Shown here: positions 1-4,958 of the stretch, one piece after another
How the letters are laid out: every line of letters starts with the position of its first letter
How positions within the stretch are numbered: the first letter of the stretch is position 1
From: an uncultured Lachnospiraceae bacterium
Lineage (GTDB): Bacteria; Bacillota; Clostridia; Lachnospirales; Lachnospiraceae
Length of the DNA stretch: 6,964 nt
Direction of reading: 5' to 3'
Assembly (NCBI GenBank): GCA_902797475.1
Contig: CADBTG010000039.1
Location: 1 to 6,964, forward strand
Translations under genes and position numbers: made by a program
The notes under the pieces: generated by a model
Told to the model about the DNA's origin: nothing
Seen by the model: the letters and a program-made list of their open reading frames with translations, nothing else
The model's database searches: none

Positions 1-1133
1 CGAACGTCGCTGGGCTGCATATCGCTGTTGATGTAGTTGCTGAAGTAAGGCGTGCCGTACTTCGCGGTCATCTCGAACAGAAGACGGTTGTTCTCGTTAT
101 CGGACCAGTCAAAGTCCTTCGTGATGGAGTAGGTCGGAATCGGATACTGGAAACCGCGGCCATTTGCATCGCCTTCGATCATGATCTCGATGAAGGCCTT
201 GTTGACCATATCCATTTCTTTCTTACAATCCTTATAGCAGAAGTCCATCTCCTCGCCGCCGATCAGGCAGGGAAGCTCGGCCATGTCTGCCGGAACGGTC
301 CAGTCAAGCGTAATGTTGCTGAACGGAGCCTGGGTACCCCAACGGCTCGGGGTGTTCACGCCGTATACGAAGCTCTGGCTGCACTGCTTTACTTCTTTAT
401 AGGACAGGTTGTCAACTTTTACGAAAGGAGCAAGGTATGTATCGAAAGAGGAAAATGCCTGCGCGCCCGCCCACTCATTCTGCATAATGCCGAGGAAGTT
501 CACCATCTGGTTCACAAGCGTGGACAGATGTCTTGCCGGCGAAGAGGTCATCTTGCCGCGGATTCCGCCGAGACCCTCTTTAATCAGCTGCTTCAAAGAC
601 CATCCTGCACAGTAACCGGTCAGCATGGAAAGGTCATGAATATGAATATCGGTATTCCGATGTGCATTGGCGATCTCGGGATCGTATACTTCACTGAGCC
701 AGTAGTTGGCCGTGATGGCACCGGAGTTGTTCAGGATGAGGCCGCCAACGGAATACGTAACCGTAGCGTTCTCCTTAACACGCCAGTCCTCCTCATGCAC
801 ATAGTTGTTCACGATCTCCTTATAGTCGAGAATCGTGGATTTCATGTTACGCATCTTCTCGCGGTTCTTCCGGTAGAGGATGTACGCCTTCGCAACATCG
901 GTATAGCCGGTGGATTCGAGCACGTGCTCAACGCAGTCCTGAATATCCTCCACCTCTACAACGCCGTCCTTAACCTTGCTCTGAAATTCCGACGTAACAC
1001 GAAGTGCCAGAAGGTTGATGATGTCATCCGTATACTCCTTCTGTGTTGCTTTGAATGCCTTCTCTATGGCTCCGCAGATCTTCTGCAGGTCAAAATCACG
1101 TAATTCCCCGTCCCTTTTTGCTACTTGAATCAT
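1..1133 (-). CDS. nrdD: Anaerobic (class III) ribonucleoside-triphosphate reductase, N-terminal part (cut by window edge)
   Basis: Class III reductases convert ribonucleoside triphosphates to deoxy forms under anaerobic conditions, using a glycyl radical made by the activase NrdG. The first 377 codons are visible. Residues 1-92 form an ATP-cone (start MIQVAKRDGE), the allosteric nucleotide site. The catalytic domain follows, with HIHDLSMLTGYCAG at 164-177 (Cys175 probably matches the conserved first active-site cysteine of the family), NTPSRWGTQAPFSN at 260-273 and GRGFQYPIPT at 325-334. The frame stays open to position 1. Family members are roughly 600-750 residues long, so the missing part should hold the thiyl-radical cysteine, the zinc site and the C-terminal glycyl-radical loop. 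I chose the ATG at 1133 over the in-frame ATG at 1139, because AGGAG lies 7 nt before the former and only 1 nt before the latter. NrdR-box-like sites upstream support the identity. The family call is very secure; completeness cannot be judged. Confidence 0.96.
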   Translation of the reverse strand, partial: MIQVAKRDGELRDFDLQKICGAIEKAFKATQKEYTDDIINLLALRVTSEFQSKVKDGVVEVEDIQDCVEHVLESTGYTDVAKAYILYRKNREKMRNMKSTILDYKEIVNNYVHEEDWRVKENATVTYSVGGLILNNSGAITANYWLSEVYDPEIANAHRNTDIHIHDLSMLTGYCAGWSLKQLIKEGLGGIRGKMTSSPARHLSTLVNQMVNFLGIMQNEWAGAQAFSSFDTYLAPFVKVDNLSYKEVKQCSQSFVYGVNTPSRWGTQAPFSNITLDWTVPADMAELPCLIGGEEMDFCYKDCKKEMDMVNKAFIEIMIEGDANGRGFQYPIPTYSITKDFDWSDNENNRLLFEMTAKYGTPYFSNYINSDMQPSDV

Positions 1134-1140
1134 GCGCATT

Positions 1141-1145
1141 CTCCT
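1141..1145 (-). promoter_or_regulatory. Ribosome binding site of nrdD
   Basis: AGGAG lies 7 nt before the ATG at 1133 and 1 nt before an in-frame ATG at 1139. The spacing favours 1133 as the start, giving MIQVAKRDGE rather than MRMIQVAKRDGE. Confidence 0.85.
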
Positions 1146-1159
1146 TTCGTCCGTCCTGT

Positions 1160-1175
1160 GCTTCCAAACGGAAGC
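1160..1175 (-). repeat. Small hairpin in the nrdD 5' UTR
   Basis: A perfect 6-bp inverted repeat, GCTTCC and GGAAGC, closes a 4-nt loop. It lies between the predicted transcription start (about 1179) and the ribosome binding site, so it would sit at the very 5' end of the mRNA. It has no U-tract and is not a terminator. A role in mRNA stability is possible but inferred. Confidence 0.55.
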
Positions 1176-1185
1176 GATTGTCTTA

Positions 1186-1214
1186 ATCATAGCACAGAGG
1201 GTAGAGGATGTCAA
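1186..1214 (-). promoter_or_regulatory. nrdD promoter (sigma-A type, extended -10)
   Basis: On the minus strand TTGACA (1214-1209) is followed by a 17-nt spacer and TATGAT (1191-1186). TGC stands directly before the -10, making it an extended -10 element. Transcription should start near 1179, leaving a leader of about 45 nt. The -35 overlaps the proximal NrdR-like site, as expected for repression by blocking polymerase. Confidence 0.88.
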
Positions 1215-1227
1215 CTAAATCTATTAG
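1212..1227 (-). promoter_or_regulatory. Proximal NrdR-box-like site (degenerate)
   Basis: By eye, 9 of 16 positions match the NrdR consensus acaCwAtATaTwGtgt, with better agreement in the core (CTAAATCTAT on the plus strand). Alone this would be weak, but it begins exactly 31 bp from the near-perfect box at 1243. That is the roughly three-helical-turn spacing known for tandem NrdR boxes. It overlaps the nrdD -35 element. Confidence 0.65.
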
Positions 1228-1242
1228 TGAAAAATGCCAAAA

Positions 1243-1258
1243 ATACTATATATTGTGT
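1243..1258 (-). promoter_or_regulatory. Distal NrdR box
   Basis: ATACTATATATTGTGT (plus-strand reading) matches 15 of 16 positions of the NrdR consensus acaCwAtATaTwGtgt. NrdR is an ATP-cone repressor that senses ATP/dATP and controls ribonucleotide reductase genes. The box lies just upstream of the -35 of nrdD, a known NrdR target. No nrdR gene is in this window. Confidence 0.85.
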
Positions 1259-1297
1259 TTGCACTTTGACGGAAGTCCTGTTTACGAACAGACGCAG

Positions 1298-1339
1298 AAA
1301 GCCCCGTCTTCCCTTATAATTTCGGGAAAACAGGGCTTT
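1298..1339 (-). terminator. Intrinsic terminator of the lipoprotein-hflX operon
   Basis: The arms at 1298-1313 and 1324-1339 flank a 10-nt loop. Read as minus-strand RNA all 16 positions pair, two of them as G-U wobbles. On the plus strand those same two positions are C-A mismatches, so the structure is built for minus-strand RNA, consistent with ending transcription after hflX. The minus-strand T-run is short (TTTCT). A run of six or more T follows on the plus side, so activity in both directions is possible. Confidence 0.75.
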
Positions 1340-1341
1340 TT

Positions 1342-1362
1342 TGACGTTTTGCATGACGTTTT
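1342..1362. repeat. Short tandem direct repeat TGACGTTTT
   Basis: TGACGTTTT occurs at 1342-1350 and again at 1354-1362, separated by GCA, giving a 12-bp period. It lies between the hflX stop codon and the terminator hairpin. No function is recognised. Confidence 0.5.
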
Positions 1363-1376
1363 TTGTAACGGGCTAT

Positions 1377-2615
1377 TTACCTTTTGTATTCCTTCGGGAG
1401 ATAAGCCTTAACGGCAATCCCCTCCGGCGTGTATTCCTCGAAGAGCAGCTCTCCGACGCGGCGGATTTCCGCGACCCTGCCCGCATCGTCGTAGGGAATC
1501 ACGGTCTCGAGATAGTATTTTCCTTCGCGAAGCACTTCGCCTATGGTCTGTAAAAGCGTGCTCACGCCTTCGCCGGTTTTGGCGGAAATGCGGACGGTTT
1601 TCTCGGCCTTCAGATCCTTGATGATGACATCGCCTGCCAGATCGATCTTGTTGTAAACCGTGATGATCGGTTTGTCCTCGATGCCGAGACCCGCAAGCGT
1701 CTCGTAGACGACGGCCATCGCCGTTTCGGGCTCCTCCGCCGAAGCGTCCACCACATGCAGGATGATATCAGCGTAACGGGCCTCCTCCAACGTGGAACGG
1801 AACGCGTCCACAAGATGATGGGGCAGCTTTCTGATAAATCCGACCGTATCCGTGAACAGCATCTCCTGTCCGTCCTCGGTCTCACACACTCTCGTGGTCG
1901 GGTCAAGCGTCGCAAACAGCATGTCCGCCGAAAGCACTTCCGCGCCGGTGAGGCGGTTTAACAGGGTGGATTTGCCGGCGTTTGTGTATCCGACGATGGA
2001 AATCACCGGAATGCCGGAACGGATTCTGCCCTGCCGCTGCACGTCGCGGTTCTTCTGCATCTCCTTCAGTTCCCGGTTCAGCTGCGCAATCCGCCCGCGG
2101 ATGACACGACGGTCGGTTTCGAGCTTCTTCTCGCCGGGGCCTCTTGTCCCGATGCCGCCGCCGAGACGGGACATCGCGCTGCCGGCTCCGATCAGCCTTG
2201 TGGAACGGTATTTCAGCTGTGCAAGCTCGACCTGAACGGATCCTTCCCTGGTCGACGCATGCTTCGCAAAGATATCGAGAATCAGCATCGTGCGGTCCAT
2301 CACCTTAATGCCGAGAGCGTCCTCGAGATTCTTCATCTGGGCGGGGCTCAGCTCGTCGTCCGTGACGACGGCGTCGGCTTCGGTCCGTGCGATTTCTTCC
2401 CGGACTTCTTCAATCTTTCCTTTGCCGATATAGGTCCCCGGATGCCGTGCCTCACGGTTTTGAATGACTTCACCGACCGTGACGCCGCCGGCGGTCTTCA
2501 CAAGCTCGGAAAGCTCCGCCAGGGACTTTTTCACTTCTTCAAAAGAGGAGCCCGGCGTGCCGTCGGCAACGGCCACCATCAGAACGCGTTCCTCTTCCGT
2601 TTTATTCTCAAACAT
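1377..2615 (-). CDS. hflX: GTPase HflX (ribosome-associated)
   Basis: HflX is a translational GTPase of the Obg-HflX class that binds the large ribosomal subunit and, in studied species, splits stalled 70S ribosomes under stress. The 412 residues contain an N-terminal HflX domain (about 10-200), including the glycine-rich stretch LGGGIGTRGPGEKKLETDRR at 151-170 and a basic helical linker. A G domain follows, with G1 GYTNAGKS at 209-216, a G2-region ATLDPTTR at 235-242, G3 DTVGF at 256-260, G4 NKID at 322-325 and G5 SAK at 344-346. A short C-terminal region follows. The length is normal for the family (about 420). All nucleotide-binding motifs are intact. The start at 2615 is set by TGAGG 4 nt upstream and an in-frame stop just before it. 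The gene begins 9 nt after the stop of the TPR lipoprotein gene, so the two are co-transcribed and probably translationally coupled. A hairpin terminator follows at 1298-1339. Confidence 0.97.
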   Translation of the reverse strand: MFENKTEEERVLMVAVADGTPGSSFEEVKKSLAELSELVKTAGGVTVGEVIQNREARHPGTYIGKGKIEEVREEIARTEADAVVTDDELSPAQMKNLEDALGIKVMDRTMLILDIFAKHASTREGSVQVELAQLKYRSTRLIGAGSAMSRLGGGIGTRGPGEKKLETDRRVIRGRIAQLNRELKEMQKNRDVQRQGRIRSGIPVISIVGYTNAGKSTLLNRLTGAEVLSADMLFATLDPTTRVCETEDGQEMLFTDTVGFIRKLPHHLVDAFRSTLEEARYADIILHVVDASAEEPETAMAVVYETLAGLGIEDKPIITVYNKIDLAGDVIIKDLKAEKTVRISAKTGEGVSTLLQTIGEVLREGKYYLETVIPYDDAGRVAEIRRVGELLFEEYTPEGIAVKAYLPKEYKR

Positions 2616-2624
2616 ATAACCTCA

Positions 2625-3806
2625 CTATTCTAAGCCGAGACGCTTCTTGACAAATTTGTATTCGCGAATGGCCTCGTTGTCGCCGGGGTACTCCACGATG
2701 TACGTCTGGAACGCCTCGTAAGCACCGGCGAAGTCACATCTTCCCTCCAAAACCGCAATGCGGTTCCGAAGCAGCTGCTGTCTGGCGGAGGATGCGCCGA
2801 ACGCAAGTCCCATTTCTATCATTTCGGATGCCTTGTCATAATCGAACAGTGCCAAATAGCACACCGCCTCCTGGTTGCAGACCGTGGGCGAGGTCGCGAG
2901 AATGCTCGCGCGGTAGCTGTCGTAGTACGAGATGGCCTCTTCGTAGCATTTTTCATAGAGCGCTATTTCGCCGAGGAAATAGTATGCCTCCGTGAACCCG
3001 TTCTCGACAGCGTTCTGCATCTCGATTTTGGCGGATGTATAGTTCTTCTGATAGAAATGCACCTGCCCGAGCAGATACTTATCCTCGTTGTTGTTAATCT
3101 TCAGGCGACTTGCCTTATCCAGTGTCTTTTCGGCCTTCTCGTCCTCGCCCTGATCGCGGTAGCAGGTGTAGAGACCAAGGTACGACTGATAGCTGCCTTC
3201 ACTTCTCGCGAGAGCCGTCTCATAGTCCTCAAGGGCGTTTTGGAAATCGCCTTTCTCCCGATAGAGATTGGCACGGGAACAAAGCGCCTTCACGTTCTTC
3301 GGATCCATTTCGAGCACCTGCGTGTAGGTCGACACGGCTTCGTCCGTCTTGCCGAGGCACTCCTGGGCATTCGCCTTGTAGTACATAATGTCGATGTTCC
3401 AGCCGGATTCCGTGCTGATGGCAAGCGCGTTGATGAAGCTTTCCAGAGCTTTTTCAAACTCCAGCTTCTGCATGTAAGCGATTCCCTGCCCGCGGTAGGC
3501 AAACTTGTTGCGCTTCATTGCCTTCGCGCCCGAAGCATCCGCCACGATGACCGCGTTAAACTGCTCAAGCGCCAGGTCATACTCGCGGAGCTGGATCAGA
3601 ACCATTCCGTAGTTGTTCAGTACTTCCTTGTTTCCGGGCTCAATCTTAAGCGCCCGTTCGAAATAAGCGCGCGCGGTCTCGTAATCGCCGGAATTATAAT
3701 AAGCAAGGCCCTTTTCGTTCTCTCCCTCTGCGGTCATTTTGTCCTTGCCGCAGGCGGTAAGAGTCATAAGAACCAATATCAAAATGCCGAAAGCAGCACG
3801 TTTCAT
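2625..3806 (-). CDS. TPR-repeat lipoprotein
   Basis: This 393-residue protein is predicted to be exported and lipid-anchored on the outer face of the membrane. The N-terminus has two basic residues, a hydrophobic stretch (6-17) and the lipobox LTAC, with Cys19 as the lipidation site. The rest is about ten tetratricopeptide-like helical hairpins from residue 27 to 375. Clear examples are AYYNSGDYETARAYFERALKIEP at 35-57 in part, a unit at 142-170 ending VLEMDP, and a unit at 173-200 with YREKGDFQNALEDYETAL. TPR arrays act as protein-binding scaffolds; no enzyme motif is visible and the partner is unknown. The frame is open upstream to 3872, but I chose the ATG at 3806. It has GGGGGA 5 nt upstream, begins the signal peptide, and lies downstream of a good promoter (3840-3868) that the longer form would include. 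It is the first gene of an operon with hflX. Confidence 0.9.
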   Translation of the reverse strand: MKRAAFGILILVLMTLTACGKDKMTAEGENEKGLAYYNSGDYETARAYFERALKIEPGNKEVLNNYGMVLIQLREYDLALEQFNAVIVADASGAKAMKRNKFAYRGQGIAYMQKLEFEKALESFINALAISTESGWNIDIMYYKANAQECLGKTDEAVSTYTQVLEMDPKNVKALCSRANLYREKGDFQNALEDYETALARSEGSYQSYLGLYTCYRDQGEDEKAEKTLDKASRLKINNNEDKYLLGQVHFYQKNYTSAKIEMQNAVENGFTEAYYFLGEIALYEKCYEEAISYYDSYRASILATSPTVCNQEAVCYLALFDYDKASEMIEMGLAFGASSARQQLLRNRIAVLEGRCDFAGAYEAFQTYIVEYPGDNEAIREYKFVKKRLGLE

Positions 3807-3811
3807 GACAA

Positions 3812-3817
3812 TCCCCC
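3812..3817 (-). promoter_or_regulatory. Ribosome binding site of the TPR lipoprotein gene
   Basis: GGGGGA stands 5 nt before the ATG at 3806. It decides this start over the upstream in-frame ATG at 3872, which would place 22 non-signal residues before the lipoprotein signal peptide. Confidence 0.7.
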
Positions 3818-3839
3818 GTTTTTTTGGATTCCGCCTTCG

Positions 3840-3868
3840 ATTATAAAGGGAAAATGACAGAAATTCAA
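3840..3868 (-). promoter_or_regulatory. Promoter of the TPR lipoprotein-hflX operon
   Basis: On the minus strand a -35 TTGAAT (3868-3863, 4 of 6) is followed by a 17-nt spacer and a perfect -10 TATAAT (3845-3840). Transcription would start near 3833, giving a leader of about 27 nt. It diverges from the rubrerythrin promoter at 3906. Confidence 0.75.
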
Positions 3869-3897
3869 CCATAAAAAATACCCCTTGGAAGAGGCAA

Positions 3898-3940
3898 AGT
3901 TTCAGTTGACAAGGAGCCGCTCTTCTTCCATAATGAAACT
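3898..3940. repeat. Inverted repeat bracketing the rubrerythrin promoter
   Basis: AGTTTCA at 3898-3904 and TGAAACT at 3934-3940 form a perfect 7-bp inverted repeat separated by 29 bp. The left arm ends just before the -35 and the right arm begins at the last base of the -10. Such placement suits an operator bound by a dimer or a DNA-looping regulator, but no known box was recognised. Confidence 0.45.
3906..3934 (+). promoter_or_regulatory. Rubrerythrin promoter
   Basis: TTGACA (3906-3911, perfect -35), a 17-nt spacer and CATAAT (3929-3934, 5 of 6 for -10). Transcription should start near 3941, leaving a leader of about 29 nt. The strength fits an abundantly expressed oxygen-defence gene. Confidence 0.82.
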
Positions 3941-3955
3941 ACCGAAATACCCGAA

Positions 3956-3961
3956 AAGGAG
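3956..3961 (+). promoter_or_regulatory. Ribosome binding site of rubrerythrin
   Basis: AAGGAG ends 8 nt before the ATG at 3970 and only 2 nt before an in-frame ATG at 3964. The spacing selects 3970, giving the family-typical start MAKYVCPVCG. Confidence 0.85.
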
Positions 3962-3969
3962 AGATGGAT

Positions 3970-4512
3970 ATGGCAAAATATGTATGTCCCGTATGCGGTT
4001 ATGTGCATGAGGGTGATGAGCCCCCGGAAAAGTGCCCGGTATGCGGTGTTCCCGGCGCGAAATTCACTAAGCAGGAAGGTGATCTTTCCTGGGCTGCAGA
4101 GCATGTTGTAGGCATTGCGGCAGGCGTTCGAGAGGATATCCTTAAGGATCTCCGCGCCAACTATGAAGGTGAGTGCCGTGAGGTCGGCATGTACCTTGCA
4201 ATGGCAAGGGTTGCTCACAGAGAAGGTTATCCGGAAATCGGTCTTTACTGGGAGAAGGCTGCTTATGAGGAAGCTGAACATGCTGCCAAGTTTGCAGAGC
4301 TGCTCGGTGAGGTCGTAACCGATTCCACCAAGAAGAACCTCCAGATGCGTGTTGATGCCGAGAACGGTGCAACCGCAGGCAAGACGGATCTTGCAAAACG
4401 TGCAAAGGAACTCGGTCTCGATGCCATTCATGACACCGTTCACGAGATGGCCCGCGACGAGGCAAGACACGGAAAGGCTCTGGCCGGTCTTCTGAAAAGA
4501 TACTTCGGCTAA
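3970..4512 (+). CDS. Rubrerythrin, rubredoxin-first ('reverse') type
   Basis: Rubrerythrins reduce hydrogen peroxide in the cytoplasm of anaerobes with electrons passed through a rubredoxin-type iron site to a di-iron centre. The 180 residues begin with a rubredoxin-like module: CPVCG at 6-10 (Cys6, Cys9) and CPVCG at 22-26 (Cys22, Cys25) would bind one iron. A ferritin-like four-helix domain follows (about 40-180). Candidate di-iron ligands are Glu66 or Glu68 in ANYEGECRE, the EEAEH at 100-104, Glu131 in DAEN, and DEARH at 163-167. Classical rubrerythrin has the rubredoxin at the C-terminus; this reversed order is known from Clostridium. The gene is monocistronic, with its own strong promoter and a strong terminator, and is the only plus-strand gene here. 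Its redox partner (for example an NADH:rubredoxin oxidoreductase) is not in the window. PerR control is common for this family but I saw no PerR box. Confidence 0.94.
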   Translation: MAKYVCPVCGYVHEGDEPPEKCPVCGVPGAKFTKQEGDLSWAAEHVVGIAAGVREDILKDLRANYEGECREVGMYLAMARVAHREGYPEIGLYWEKAAYEEAEHAAKFAELLGEVVTDSTKKNLQMRVDAENGATAGKTDLAKRAKELGLDAIHDTVHEMARDEARHGKALAGLLKRYFG

Positions 4513-4530
4513 ACAATCCACCAAATGCGG

Positions 4531-4565
4531 AAACGGCGACAGTGTAAACTGCCGCCGTTTTTTTT
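4531..4565 (+). terminator. Rho-independent terminator of rubrerythrin
   Basis: AAACGGCG (4531-4538) pairs with CGCCGTTT (4553-4560). After one mismatch an inner CAGT/ACTG stem closes a GTAA loop. Eight T residues run from 4558 to 4565. An outer inverted repeat, AAATGCG (4523-4529) and CGCATTT (4569-4575), encloses the whole element. On the minus strand the mismatch becomes a G-U pair, so it may also stop the convergent surface-protein operon, although only three T follow on that side. Confidence 0.93.
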
Positions 4566-4615
4566 CGTCGCATTTTCCAAAGGGAAGGCCGTGGCAAATG
4601 TGACCGCCTCCGTCT

Positions 4616-4957
4616 TCATTCGGCTCTTTCTTCGGATTCCCGAAGAAGCCTGTCGATGACCTCCTCGAGCATGTCCTGCTCCTGCCCGGAAAGCCTCTTG
4701 AACTTGCGCAGGAGCGTCCGGTCGCCGTCGCTGATGTCCTCCGCGCAGAAGAAATCCTCAGGGCTCATCCCGAAATACCGGCAGATCGAAAGAAGCTCCG
4801 GATACCCCGGAAAACCTCTTCCCGACGTAATCCGGTTGATGTAACCGCGCCCTCTTCCGAGATCCGTGCTCATCTTCGCTTCGCTGATGCCGCGCCTGAG
4901 ACGCAGCTTCGTAATCCGCTCCGCCAAAAAGCTTTTCCGCACCGCTTCTGCTGCCAT
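4616..4957 (-). CDS. Small XRE-family (Cro/C1-type HTH) regulator
   Basis: A cytoplasmic DNA-binding protein of 113 residues is predicted. The Cro/C1-type helix-turn-helix spans about 11-71: LAERITKLRLRRGISEAKMS, then a recognition region GRGRGYINRITSGRG (34-48), then PELLSICRYFGMSPEDFF (53-70). It resembles the compact Clostridia XRE proteins with 'SYIxxISSGxxxPS'-type motifs. Residues 72-113 form a charged tail, likely helical (LLRKFKRLSGQEQDMLEEVIDRLL), that could mediate dimerisation. The start at 4957 is chosen because GGAGG (4969-4965) lies 7 nt upstream; an open frame extends to 5041 but runs inside the preceding gene. The stop of the surface-protein gene (4961-4959) is separated from this ATG by one base, so the pair is an operon with likely translational coupling. 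Its target is unknown; autoregulation of this operon is the simplest guess. Confidence 0.87.
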   Translation of the reverse strand: MAAEAVRKSFLAERITKLRLRRGISEAKMSTDLGRGRGYINRITSGRGFPGYPELLSICRYFGMSPEDFFCAEDISDGDRTLLRKFKRLSGQEQDMLEEVIDRLLRESEERAE

Positions 4958-4958
4958 G

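Noticed and set aside
528..1103. Plus-strand open frame of 191 codons
   Set aside because: It is a shadow of nrdD, whose minus-strand frame has clear ATP-cone and catalytic motifs.
3057..3857. Plus-strand open frame of 266 codons opposite the TPR lipoprotein
   Set aside because: No motif or good start signal; the minus strand encodes a clear lipoprotein with TPR repeats.
3807..3872. Upstream start of the TPR protein at 3872
   Set aside because: It would place 22 extra residues before a good lipoprotein signal peptide and would put the predicted promoter inside the coding region.
3831..3963. PerR-type box near rubrerythrin
   Set aside because: I looked for TTATAATNATTATAA-like palindromes. 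The only near match, ATTATAA at 3840, is the -10 of the opposite promoter and has no second half.
3865..4524. Minus-strand open frame of 219 codons opposite rubrerythrin
   Set aside because: It covers the rubrerythrin gene and its promoter and shows no recognised family; rubrerythrin motifs are decisive for the plus strand.
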